A stretch of DNA of 13,301 bases from JACQAI01 sp035507915 (GCA_035507915.1 DATJNS010000471.1:1-13301), one strand, 5' to 3'; shown: positions 1-7,262, counted from the stretch's first letter. Made by a program: numbers and translations. Notes: generated by a model not told the origin, from the sequence alone.

Positions 1-998
1 GGGTAGTCGGTCGCCCACAGGATCTTGTGCGGCCCGATATAGTCGGCGAGCACCGCGAGGCTGCCCTCGACCGGCTCGAACGAGATCCAGCAATTGCGGT
101 TGAAGATCTCGCTCGGCCGCGTCTTGAGGCCGGAGTCGTTGAAGCCCTGGTCGTCGAAGTGGCGGTCCATGCGGTCGAGCCACGGCGCGATCCAGCCGCC
201 GCCCGACTCCATGAAGCCGATGCGCAGCTTCGGATGGCGCTCGCACACGCCGCCCCAGATCATGCTCATGGCGGCGAGCATCATCTCCATGGTGTGGCAG
301 ATGATGTGGCGCGCGCCGCGGCCCTCGAAGCGGTCGACGCCGACCTGGGGCATGCCGCCGCTGGCGCCCTCGTGGATCCCGATGGCGAAATCGACCTCCT
401 CGCACATCGACCACAGCGGGTCGTAGAACGGGTCGTGGAGCATGCGGTTGTTGTACGGGTTGGGCCGGATGAAGCCGGCGCGCATGCCGAGCTCCTGGCG
501 CGCGAACCGCACCTCCTTGATGGTGTGGTCGAGCGACTGCATCGGCAGCATGGCGACGCCGAACAGCCGGTCGGGGTAGGGCTTGCAGTAGTCGGCGAGC
601 CAGCGGTTGTAGGCGCGGCAGGTCGCCGCCGCGAGGTCGGGGTCCTCGATCGCGCCGGCGAACAGGCCGAGGCTCGGATAGAGGAACACCGCGTCGATGC
701 CGTCGAGATCCATGTCGGGGATGCGCGCGTGCGGATCGAAGCCGCCCTTGCGGCCCTCGCGATAGGTCGCGGTGTCGTCCTCGATGATGCCGTCGCGCGC
801 GCCGACCGCGCCGATCAGCCCGACGCCCTTGTGGCTGCCGAGCACGCGGCTCTCGATCTTCAGGCGCTCCTTGCCGTCGGTGTCGACGATCAGCTTGGGC
901 GCGCGCTCGCGGTACTTCGGCTCGATGTACTCGTCCCACAGGGTCAGGGGCTCGAGGATGTGGCCGTCGGCGTCGATGACGTTGTAGGTGCGGGCCAT
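1..998 (-). CDS. Amidohydrolase-2 family metal-dependent hydrolase/decarboxylase, C-terminus beyond window
   Basis: The first 332 codons of an amidohydrolase-2 (ACMSD/hydroxybenzoate decarboxylase-like TIM barrel) protein are visible; the frame runs off the left edge. The N-terminus has D9-A-D11-G-H13, the variant of the HxH metal motif (first His replaced by Asp) seen in many members. It is followed by GIHEG (H209, probable beta-5 metal ligand), H235 in an ICHTMEM segment, and WATDYP near the edge (D331, the expected barrel-end catalytic Asp). The start is the ATG at 998, with GGGGAGA 8 nt upstream. Known relatives hydrolyse or decarboxylate aromatic acids and lactones; the substrate here cannot be read. 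It is divergent from a Rieske oxygenase, so a shared catabolic role is plausible. It is not a close copy of the second amidohydrolase at 6420-7262, which differs at the metal motifs. Family is confident, reaction unknown. Confidence 0.88.
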   Translation of the reverse strand, partial: MARTYNVIDADGHILEPLTLWDEYIEPKYRERAPKLIVDTDGKERLKIESRVLGSHKGVGLIGAVGARDGIIEDDTATYREGRKGGFDPHARIPDMDLDGIDAVFLYPSLGLFAGAIEDPDLAAATCRAYNRWLADYCKPYPDRLFGVAMLPMQSLDHTIKEVRFARQELGMRAGFIRPNPYNNRMLHDPFYDPLWSMCEEVDFAIGIHEGASGGMPQVGVDRFEGRGARHIICHTMEMMLAAMSMIWGGVCERHPKLRIGFMESGGGWIAPWLDRMDRHFDDQGFNDSGLKTRPSEIFNRNCWISFEPVEGSLAVLADYIGPHKILWATDY

Positions 999-1059
999 GG
1001 CACGCGTCTCCCCTGGGTTCGTTTCGTGGTCCTCGGGGCACGCCCGGGACGTTCCCGGA

Positions 1060-1088
1060 ATGCTAGCCGATTCCCGCCGCTCTGGCCA
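1060..1088 (-). promoter_or_regulatory. Weak candidate promoter for the amidohydrolase at 1-998
   Basis: On the minus strand TGGCCA (1088-1083) and TAGCAT (1065-1060) are separated by 17 nt, each matching 4 of 6 consensus bases. Transcription would start near 1053 and give a leader of about 55 nt ending in the GGGGAGA ribosome-binding site. Such matches are common by chance, so this is only a suggestion. Confidence 0.22.
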
Positions 1089-1112
1089 TCGCAGGGGAGC
1101 CGCGACGTCGCA

Positions 1113-1229
1113 TCCCCTCCCCCCTTGAGGGGAGGGTTAGGGAGGGGGGTGATGCCCGTGTCCGCGCGCTTGGGGCAACGCGCACGATGAGACCCCCCAC
1201 CCCAACCCTCCCCCTCAAGGGGGGAGGGG
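1113..1229. repeat. Long imperfect inverted repeat (REP/MITE-like palindrome) between divergent genes
   Basis: The left arm (1113-1150) and right arm (1192-1229) are reverse complements over about 38 nt with two mismatches and a one-base indel, around a 41-nt loop (1151-1191). Each arm contains a CCCCTC-AAGGGG core that is itself palindromic. Translating across it gives the PPPLRGRVGVGG and SPPSLTLPSRGEG peptides that often contaminate GC-rich alphaproteobacterial gene predictions, which fits a dispersed intergenic repeat family. It fills the middle of a 311-bp gap (999-1309); the rest of the gap holds only candidate promoters and ribosome-binding sites, and no gene is seen. No transposase or target duplication is visible. 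A transcriptional or mRNA-stability role is possible but not shown. Confidence 0.85.
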
Positions 1230-1254
1230 GGAGGATGGAGCGGATGCGGTAAAC

Positions 1255-1283
1255 TTGAGAGCGTGTCGACAGGGGATTAGCCT
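1255..1283 (+). promoter_or_regulatory. Weak candidate promoter for the Rieske oxygenase
   Basis: TTGAGA (1255-1260) is followed after 17 nt by TAGCCT (1278-1283), 26 nt before the ATG at 1310. The -35 matches 4 or 5 bases, but the -10 only 3. It lies just downstream of the inverted repeat, so a transcript starting here would not include the repeat. A CGGAG ribosome-binding site is at 1296-1300. Confidence 0.22.
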
Positions 1284-1309
1284 GCGGAGGGCTGGCGGAG
1301 ATAGCGCGA

Positions 1310-2677
1310 ATGAGTTCCGAAAGCGGATCGACCAACGGCAGCGCCAAGCCGTACTCCGGCTATCACAACCGGCCGCGCGCGGCGGAGCGCAATCCGCTGG
1401 CCGAGACCGGGCCGGGCACGCCGGGCGGCGAGTATCTCAGGCGCTTCTGGCATCCCTTCATGCTGGTGTCCGAGCTCGCCGACCTGCCGGTGCCGGTGCG
1501 TCTGCTCGGCGAGGACCTGGTGGTGTTCCGCGACGGCGGCGGCCGGCTCGGCCTGCTGCACCGCCAGTGCATCCATCGCGGCGCCTCGCTCGAGTTCGGC
1601 ATCGTCGCCGAGCGCGGCATCCGCTGCTGCTATCACGGCTGGCTCTACGACGTCGACGGCACGGTGCTCGAGACGCCGGCCGAGCCGGCCGCCAGCCCGC
1701 TCAAGCACGAGCTCTGCCAGGGCGCCTATCCGGTGCGCGAGGCGTGCGGCCTGATCTTCGCGTACATGGGCCCGCCCGAGACGATGCCCGAGCTGCCGCT
1801 CTACGACACCTTCTCGCAGCGCGCCGACAACGTGCTCGCGCCCTTCAAGCTGCACTTCCCGTGCAACTGGGTGCAGATCGTCGACAACGCCGCCGACCCG
1901 ATCCACAACGCCTACCTGCACGCGATCGTCAGCGGCCAGCAATTTTCGCCGGCGTTCGCCGTGCTGCCGGCGCTCGACTTCGTCGAGACGCCGCTCGGCT
2001 TCCTCTCGATGGCGACGCGCCGGGTCAAGGACTCGGTGTTCATCCGCGCCAGCGACATGATCATGCCCAACATCGGGCAGTTCCTGTCGGGCTCGAACAA
2101 TGCGACCGAGGAATGCTTCGGCATCGCGAGCTACCTGACGCGCTGGGTCGTGCCGCTCGACGACACCAGCTCGTTCTACATGGGCGTCGCCAACCTGAAC
2201 CCGTACACGACCAAGCACCGCCCGATGCGGCCGGAGGATTTCGGCGTCGGCAGGGTCGCGCTGATCGGCCAGACCGCCGACCGGCCCTACACCGAGCGCC
2301 AGCGCGAGCCGGGCGATTTCGACGCGCTGGTCAGCCAGGGCGCGATCCAGAACCGCAAGGCCGAGCATCTCGGCACCACCGACCGCGGCGTCGTGATGTT
2401 CCGCCGCATGCTGGCGCGCGGCATCAAGGCGGTCGAGGCGGGCGAGCCGCTCGCGCTGCCGCGGCGCTACGCGCAGAACCCGGTGCCGACCTACTGCCAC
2501 GACCTGGTGATGCGCCTGCCCAGCCAGTCGAACATCGCCGACCTCGCGTCGATCGGCGCGTTCGGCCGGCGCGCCGCCCAGATCGTGATCGAGACCGACG
2601 ACCTCGCGGCGCCCGAGCGCGAGCGCGTCGCCCACGAGCGCATCAAGCGCCTGGTCACCACCGACCTGGTCGGCTGA
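1310..2677 (+). CDS. Rieske non-heme iron aromatic oxygenase, alpha subunit
   Basis: A 455-residue oxygenase component of a ring-hydroxylating or O-demethylating Rieske enzyme. The [2Fe-2S] motif is complete: C87-x-H89, 16 residues, then C106-x-x-H109. The catalytic domain begins with NWVQIVDNAADPIHNAYLH (186-204), where D196 is the expected electron-bridging Asp and H199/H204 are two ligands of the mononuclear iron. The arrangement and length resemble the phthalate 4,5-dioxygenase/LigX-type O-demethylase branch rather than the two-subunit naphthalene dioxygenase branch; no small subunit follows. No reductase or ferredoxin gene is in the window, so electrons must come from partners elsewhere. 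The start ATG has CGGAG 9 nt upstream. A RidA-like gene follows after 25 nt and is probably cotranscribed. The substrate is unknown; an aromatic acid or methoxy-aromatic is likely. Confidence 0.92.
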   Translation: MSSESGSTNGSAKPYSGYHNRPRAAERNPLAETGPGTPGGEYLRRFWHPFMLVSELADLPVPVRLLGEDLVVFRDGGGRLGLLHRQCIHRGASLEFGIVAERGIRCCYHGWLYDVDGTVLETPAEPAASPLKHELCQGAYPVREACGLIFAYMGPPETMPELPLYDTFSQRADNVLAPFKLHFPCNWVQIVDNAADPIHNAYLHAIVSGQQFSPAFAVLPALDFVETPLGFLSMATRRVKDSVFIRASDMIMPNIGQFLSGSNNATEECFGIASYLTRWVVPLDDTSSFYMGVANLNPYTTKHRPMRPEDFGVGRVALIGQTADRPYTERQREPGDFDALVSQGAIQNRKAEHLGTTDRGVVMFRRMLARGIKAVEAGEPLALPRRYAQNPVPTYCHDLVMRLPSQSNIADLASIGAFGRRAAQIVIETDDLAAPERERVAHERIKRLVTTDLVG

Positions 2678-2702
2678 CGCGTCGGCGGGCGAGGGCGTCG
2701 TG

Positions 2703-3092
2703 ATGGAGTTCCGCTCGCTCAATCCGGGCTCGGCGCGCGCGCGGGCCGCCAGCGACGTCGTGCTGGTCGACGGCTGGGCCGCGCTCTCGGGCGTGCTGCC
2801 GATCGATCTCGCCGACGACAAGGCGGCGCTCGGCGACGGCATCGAGCCGCAGACCGCCAAGGCGCTGGCCAACGTCGAGACCCTGCTCGCCAGCGTCGGC
2901 CTGACCAAGGCGGACGTCGTGTCGGTGCGCGTCTCGCTGATCGACTTCGCGCGGCTCCACGAGCGCATGACCGCGGTCTATGTCGGCTTCTTCCCGCCCG
3001 AGCGCCGGCCGACCCTGAGCTGCGTCGGCGTCACCGCGCTGCCGCGCGGCGCCCTCGTCGCGCTCGACGTGCTGGCGCGGCGGAACGGCTGA
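2703..3092 (+). CDS. RidA/YjgF/UK114-family protein lacking the canonical Arg
   Basis: A 129-residue single-domain RidA-family protein: the N-terminal beta region, the ADVVSVRVSLIDF strand, and the FFPPERRPTLSCVGVTALP segment with a VALDVLA C-terminal strand. RidA enzymes hydrolyse reactive enamine/imine intermediates using an Arg three residues before the VxV strand. Here that position is Leu (L105 from this start; Arg occurs three residues earlier), and the usual C-terminal Glu is Asp (VALD). This resembles the Rid subgroups without the deaminase Arg, so imine deaminase activity is doubtful. The ATG at 2703 is chosen over the GTG at 2700 because GAGGG (2691-2695) lies 7 nt upstream. It is 25 nt after the Rieske gene and probably in one transcript with it; a role in handling a product of that oxygenase is inference. 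Confidence 0.87.
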   Translation: MEFRSLNPGSARARAASDVVLVDGWAALSGVLPIDLADDKAALGDGIEPQTAKALANVETLLASVGLTKADVVSVRVSLIDFARLHERMTAVYVGFFPPERRPTLSCVGVTALPRGALVALDVLARRNG

Positions 3093-3120
3093 GCGTCCGC
3101 GCCGCCTTACAGTCGGATGC

Positions 3121-3149
3121 TCGACCGGCGCGCGTGCGCGTCCTATACT
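3121..3149 (+). promoter_or_regulatory. Candidate sigma70-type promoter of the histidine kinase
   Basis: TCGACC (3121-3126), a 17-nt spacer and TATACT (3144-3149) precede a conspicuously AT-rich stretch (3144-3175) in otherwise GC-rich DNA. The -10 matches 5 of 6 bases. A short dyad, TTCG-N7-CGAA (3151-3165), covers the expected start point and could be an operator, though its arms are only 4 bp. The leader would be about 37 nt and ends in AGGAAAGG (3181-3188). This suggests the kinase has its own promoter, separate from the Rieske/RidA pair. Confidence 0.42.
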
Positions 3150-3192
3150 GTTCGCATCAAACGAATATAAAAACTCCACCAGGAAAGGCACA

Positions 3193-4818
3193 GTGACGAC
3201 CGAGCCGGTGGCGGAGCGGCGGCTCCTCCTGTCGATGCTCCCGCCGGGCCCGCGCGAGCGGCGCTTCGCGGTCGTCGTCATGGCGCTGTCGGTGGTCGTG
3301 TTCGTCGGCGTGGCGCCGTTCGCGCGCGTGCCGCTCGGCCCGTCGACGGCGTTCATTCCCGCCTACGAGGCCGCGCTCGTCGTCAACGACCTGATCACCG
3401 CGGCGCTGCTGTTCGGCCAGTTCGGCATCGCGGGCTCGCGCGCCCTGCTGGTGCTGGCCTGCGGCTATCTCTTCAGCGCCCTGATGGCGGTCGCGCATGC
3501 GCTGACGTTCCCCGGCCTGTTCGCGGCGGGCGGGCTGCTCGGCGCGGGCGCGCAGAGCACGGCGTGGCTCTATATGTTCTGGCACGGCGGCTTCCCGCTC
3601 GCCGTCACGGCCTACGCGCTGCTCGAGCGCGGCGACGCCGCGCGCGCGCCGCTGGCGCCGGCGGCGCTGTGGCGCGCGGCGGTCGCCGTCGCCGCGCTGG
3701 TCGTCGCCTTGACCGCGCTCGCGACCGCCGGCGAGGCATACCTGCCGCCGATCATGCGGGGCAACGGCTACACGGCGACGATGATCGTCGTGATCGCGCT
3801 GGTCTGGTCGCTGGGCGCGCTCGGGCTGATCGCGCTGGCGCGGCGGCGCCCGCGGTCGGTCCTCGACTGGTGGCTGATGGCGGTGCTGTGCGCCTGGCTG
3901 TGCGACGTGGCGTTGAGCGCGGTGCTGAACGCCGGACGCTTCGACGTCGGGTTCTACGCCGGGCGCGTCTACGGCCTGTGCGCGGCCAGCCTCGTGCTGA
4001 TCGCCCTGATGGTCGAGACGATCGCGCTCTATGCGCGGGTCGCCCGCGCGATGGACGTGGAAGGCAAGGAGCGCGAGCGGCACCTCGACGAGGTGCGCGC
4101 GGAGCTGCTCCACGTGTCGCGCTTGAACGAGCTGGGCCAGATGGTGTCGGCCCTGGCGCACGAGGTGAACCAGCCGCTCACCGCGATCGGCAACTATCTG
4201 CGCGCGAGCCAGCGCCTGATCGCGGCCGGCGACGCGCCGAAGACGCTCGGCGCGCTCGACCGGGCGCTCAACGAGACCGGCCGCGCCGTCGAGATCATCA
4301 AGCGGCTGCGCGGCTTCATCAGACGGGAGGAGAGCGCCCGGCGCGTCGAGGACCTCAACGCGATCGTCGAGGAGACGGTGGCGCTGGCGCTGGTCGGCGC
4401 CGAAGGGCGCGCGGTCGCCGTCGCGCTGCGGCTCGATCCGGCCGCGCGCATGGCGGTGATCGACAAGATCGAGATCCAGCAGGTCCTCCTCAACCTGATC
4501 CGCAACGCGAGCGAGGCGATGGCGGACGGCCCGCGGCGCGAGCTCGCGATCGCCACGGCGCCGGCGCCCGAGGGCATGGTCGAGGTCATGGTCGCGGACA
4601 CCGGCCCGGGCCTGTCCGACGCGGTGCGCGACAAGCTCTTCAAGCCGTTCGTCACGACCAAGGCCGCCGGCATGGGCGTCGGCCTGTCGATCTGCCACGG
4701 CATCGTCGCGGCGCATGGCGGCCGGATGTGGGCCGAGGCCAACCCGGGCGGCGGCACCGTGTTCCGCTTCACCGTGCCGCGCGCCGCCGCCGGCATCAGC
4801 CAGAGCGCGGCCGAGTAG
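3193..4818 (+). CDS. MASE4-type membrane sensor histidine kinase (orphan)
   Basis: A 541-residue inner-membrane histidine kinase. Residues about 25-280 form some eight hydrophobic segments and contain the GAGAQSTAWLYMFWHGGFP stretch (118-134), characteristic of MASE4 sensor domains of unknown ligand. A short linker (about 281-310, charged, perhaps coiled) leads to a HisKA domain with H-box ALAHEVNQPL (phospho-acceptor H323). The HATPase_c domain follows with N-box NLIRNASEA (N434/N438), G1 DTGPG (469-473) and G2 GMGVGLSI (493-500). The catalytic half is of the FixL/DctB type; there is no PAS and no receiver domain. The GTG start is supported by AGGAAAGG just upstream. No response regulator lies in the window. 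The stop codon is only 7 nt from the convergent stop of the LLM oxidoreductase. What it senses and controls is unknown. Confidence 0.93.
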   Translation: MTTEPVAERRLLLSMLPPGPRERRFAVVVMALSVVVFVGVAPFARVPLGPSTAFIPAYEAALVVNDLITAALLFGQFGIAGSRALLVLACGYLFSALMAVAHALTFPGLFAAGGLLGAGAQSTAWLYMFWHGGFPLAVTAYALLERGDAARAPLAPAALWRAAVAVAALVVALTALATAGEAYLPPIMRGNGYTATMIVVIALVWSLGALGLIALARRRPRSVLDWWLMAVLCAWLCDVALSAVLNAGRFDVGFYAGRVYGLCAASLVLIALMVETIALYARVARAMDVEGKERERHLDEVRAELLHVSRLNELGQMVSALAHEVNQPLTAIGNYLRASQRLIAAGDAPKTLGALDRALNETGRAVEIIKRLRGFIRREESARRVEDLNAIVEETVALALVGAEGRAVAVALRLDPAARMAVIDKIEIQQVLLNLIRNASEAMADGPRRELAIATAPAPEGMVEVMVADTGPGLSDAVRDKLFKPFVTTKAAGMGVGLSICHGIVAAHGGRMWAEANPGGGTVFRFTVPRAAAGISQSAAE

Positions 4819-4825
4819 GCGCGTT

Positions 4826-5677
4826 CTACGTCAGCTCGCGCGCGAGCGCGGCCCAGCGGTCGAGCTCGGGCAGGATCTTGTCGGCCTTCTCCGAGGCCAG
4901 GCTGACGCAGGTGCGCGCGACGCCGGCGTCGCGGTGGCGCTTGATGCGGTCGGGGTCGAGCGGCGTGCCGAACACCGTGACGGGCAGCGCGTCGGGCTCG
5001 CGCCCGGCCTCGGCGGCCATCTGGCGGAAGCGCGGCAGGAACTCGACGACGTCGGGATAGTCGGGCCGGCTGGCGTGCGGCATCCAGGCGTCGCCGAACG
5101 CGATCGCGCGCTTGGCGCCGTGCGGGAAATTGCCGCCCATCAGGATCGGCGGGTGCGGCTTCTGCACCGGCTTCGGCCACGTCATCATCGGGCCGAAATT
5201 CACGAACTTGCCGTGATACTCGGCCTTCGTCTGGGTCCAGATCGCCTTCATGGCCTCGAGCCGCTCGCGCATCAGCGAGAAGCGCGTCTTGTAGTCGGTG
5301 CCGTGGTCGGCCATCTCGTCGGCGTTCCAGCCGCCGCCGACGCCGAACAGGAAGCGGCCGTTCGAGACCTGGTCGATCGAGGCGACCAGCTTGGCGGTCT
5401 GGATCGGGTCGCGCTGCACGACCAGGCAGATGCCGGTCGCGAGCTTGAGGGTCTTGGTCGCCATCGCGGCCGCCGTCAGGGTCACGAACGGGTCCATGAC
5501 GTCGTAGTATTTCTTCGGTAGCTCGCCGCCGGCCGGGAACGCCGTCTTGCGCGTCAGCGGAATGTGCGAGTGCTCGGGCGCCCACACCGACTCGAAGCCG
5601 CGCTCCTCGAGCGCGCGCGCGAGCTCGTCCGGCCGCATCGAGTAGTCCGTGAAGAACATCGCCGCGCCGAATTCCAT
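4826..5677 (-). CDS. LLM-class flavin/F420-dependent oxidoreductase
   Basis: A 283-residue luciferase-like monooxygenase superfamily TIM barrel, probably of the TIGR03619 'F420-dependent' type by overall pattern. Visible family features are the N-terminal FESVWAPEHSHIP strand (28-40), the LKLATGICLVVQRDP segment (77-91), NGRFLFGVGGGWNADEM (106-122) and the PPILMGG strand (176-182). Members use reduced FMN or F420 to oxidise or oxygenate small organic substrates; the cofactor cannot be decided here, and proteobacterial members are often mislabelled. The start ATG has GGGAGA 7 nt upstream. It lies 73 nt downstream of the TetR gene on the same strand, so it may be the last gene of that operon or have its own promoter; no convincing promoter is visible in the gap. 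It converges on the kinase gene with 7 nt between stops. Confidence 0.9.
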   Translation of the reverse strand: MEFGAAMFFTDYSMRPDELARALEERGFESVWAPEHSHIPLTRKTAFPAGGELPKKYYDVMDPFVTLTAAAMATKTLKLATGICLVVQRDPIQTAKLVASIDQVSNGRFLFGVGGGWNADEMADHGTDYKTRFSLMRERLEAMKAIWTQTKAEYHGKFVNFGPMMTWPKPVQKPHPPILMGGNFPHGAKRAIAFGDAWMPHASRPDYPDVVEFLPRFRQMAAEAGREPDALPVTVFGTPLDPDRIKRHRDAGVARTCVSLASEKADKILPELDRWAALARELT

Positions 5678-5750
5678 GATTCGTCTCCCATCTGACGAGG
5701 CATCATCACAGCGTCGATGACGATCTTCTCTGTGCCTCGGTCGTGAAACC

Positions 5751-6407
5751 CTATTCAGACGTCTCGAACGCGCGCGGCGTGGGCGACAGCCCGGTCATCA
5801 TGACCTCGAAGGCCCGCTGCAGATCGCGCAGGCCGACCTCGACGTCGGCGAGCGGCGGCGTCAGCCAGCGCCGCACCTCGATCTGAAAGATCGCGAACAG
5901 CAGCGCGGCGACCTTGTGCGGGTCCTCCTTGGTGCGGATCTCTCGCTTGTCCTGCGCCATCCGCACGATCGTACCGCACAGCGCGATCATGCGCTCGCGG
6001 GTTTTCACGAACCGCCGGGCCTGATCGCCGGCCTCGTAGAACATCATCTCGCGCAGCGCGAGGCGGGCGAGGCGCGGCTCGCGGTCGAAGAACGCGTAGA
6101 GCGGCCGGAGCGCCGCGAGGAGGTTGTCGAGGAACGATGCGGCCGGCCGCACCGCGTCCGCCGCCTCGGCGGTCACCCGCTCGAAATCGTCGTTGACCAC
6201 GAGAAACAGGAGATCGCGCTTGTCCGCGGCATAGAGGAACAGCGTGCCGAGCGCCACGCCGGCGCGGACCGCGATCTCGCGCGTGCTCGCCTCGTCGTAG
6301 CCATGGGCGATGAAGAGCTTGCGCGCGGCGGCCTTGATGCGCCGGAGCTTGTCCTGCCGGTTGAGCTCGCGGCGGCCCTTGGGCGGCGTCTCGCGGACGA
6401 TCGGCAT
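5751..6407 (-). CDS. TetR/AcrR-family transcriptional regulator
   Basis: A 218-residue TetR-family protein. The N-terminal DNA-binding domain is clear: an RRIKAAARKLFIAHGYDEAS helix region (22-41), then the helix-turn-helix TREIAVRAGVALGTLFLYAADKRDLL (about 42-67). The remaining residues form the helical ligand-binding/dimerisation domain, with no recognisable ligand signature. It starts 12 nt after the amidohydrolase stop with no good Shine-Dalgarno, suggesting expression coupled to the upstream genes. TetR proteins in catabolic operons usually repress their own cluster and are released by a substrate or its CoA ester. The dyad at 9660-9681 in front of the SDR gene is the natural candidate operator. 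The regulator-operator pairing is inference. Confidence 0.93.
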   Translation of the reverse strand: MPIVRETPPKGRRELNRQDKLRRIKAAARKLFIAHGYDEASTREIAVRAGVALGTLFLYAADKRDLLFLVVNDDFERVTAEAADAVRPAASFLDNLLAALRPLYAFFDREPRLARLALREMMFYEAGDQARRFVKTRERMIALCGTIVRMAQDKREIRTKEDPHKVAALLFAIFQIEVRRWLTPPLADVEVGLRDLQRAFEVMMTGLSPTPRAFETSE

Positions 6408-6419
6408 TCGGCCGGCCGC

Positions 6420-7262
6420 TCAGAGCCCGAGAATGCGCTCGGCGTTGGCGTGCATGATCTTCTCCATCACCGCGTCGGGATAGCCGAGCTCGCGCCACTC
6501 CTTCAGGATGCGCGCGTAGGGCATGCTCGGATAGTCGCTGCCGAACATGATCTTGTCCTGCAGCCGGCCGCGCATGTCGACCTTCAGGTTGCCGGGGAAG
6601 TATTTCGGCGCCCAGCCCGACATCTCCCAGAACACGTTGCCCTTGTGCAGCGCCACCGCGGTGGTCTCGTCGACCCAGGGCCAGCCCGGATGCGCCATGA
6701 CGATCTTGAGCGTCGGGAAGTCGGCGGCGAGCCGATCGATCGAGGCCGGGTGCGCGTGGCGGATCACCGCGCCGTGGCCGCCCGGCATCCCGGCGCCCAT
6801 GCCGGTGGTGCCGACGTCGATCATGACGGCGGCCTCGAGCGACGCGATCAGCTCGAACATCGGATAGTAGCGGCGGTCGTCGACCGCGAAGTGCTGCATG
6901 ATCGGGTGGAAGTGGAAGCCGATGAAGCCGAGCCGCTCGACCGCGGTGCGGATCTGCTCGAGCGCGATCGCGCCCTTGGCCGGCTCGACGGCGCCCCAGC
7001 ACTGGATGATGCGCTCGGGGTGCCGCTGCCACATGGCGTGCACGTATTCGTTGGTGACCGGCGGCGTGCCGATCGTGGTCTCGAGGTCGAGCGCGACCAG
7101 GCAGGCCTCGACGCCCGCCTCGGTGAACTCGCGCACCACCTCGGCCTCCGGCTTGCCCGACCAGTCGCGCTTCCAGTAGCTCGCCAGCGCCGCGACGTAG
7201 GGGCCCTGGCAGGCGATCCATTCGGCCGTGCCGGGATAGCAATGCAGATCAATGATGCGCAT
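6420..7262 (-). CDS. Amidohydrolase-2 family protein with altered metal motif
   Basis: A 280-residue amidohydrolase-2/ACMSD-like TIM-barrel protein. Preserved elements are D5-L-H7 at the first strand, GFHFHP (115-120), AHPGWPWVDE (190-199, catalytic/metal His H191) and FGSDYP (240-245, Asp D243). The first-strand motif reads H7-C-Y9 instead of HxH, and the beta-5 region AVMIDVGTTG lacks the usual His. The normal two-His plus His/Asp zinc site is therefore incomplete, and metal content or catalysis may differ from characterised decarboxylases and lactonases. The ATG overlaps the end of the ligase gene by 14 nt, with a GAGGA just upstream, so the two are translationally coupled. Co-expression with an aryl-acid ligase points to a hydrolase, hydratase or decarboxylase step in the same pathway; the exact reaction is not known. 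Confidence 0.9.
   Translation of the reverse strand: MRIIDLHCYPGTAEWIACQGPYVAALASYWKRDWSGKPEAEVVREFTEAGVEACLVALDLETTIGTPPVTNEYVHAMWQRHPERIIQCWGAVEPAKGAIALEQIRTAVERLGFIGFHFHPIMQHFAVDDRRYYPMFELIASLEAAVMIDVGTTGMGAGMPGGHGAVIRHAHPASIDRLAADFPTLKIVMAHPGWPWVDETTAVALHKGNVFWEMSGWAPKYFPGNLKVDMRGRLQDKIMFGSDYPSMPYARILKEWRELGYPDAVMEKIMHANAERILGL

Noticed and set aside
1063..1347. 94-codon minus-strand open frame across the inverted repeat
   Set aside because: It is a translation of the palindrome itself (PPPPLRGRVGVGG and SPPSLTLPSRGEG peptides), overlaps the Rieske start and has no family similarity.
1277..2968. 563-codon minus-strand open frame opposite the Rieske and RidA-like genes
   Set aside because: It is rich in Arg, Ala, Asp and His with no domain pattern, which is typical of GC-rich antisense frames; the plus-strand genes have full catalytic motifs.
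3157..4716. 519-codon minus-strand open frame opposite the kinase
   Set aside because: It is low-complexity Arg/Ala/Asp/His/Gln sequence opposite an intact histidine kinase with all conserved boxes.
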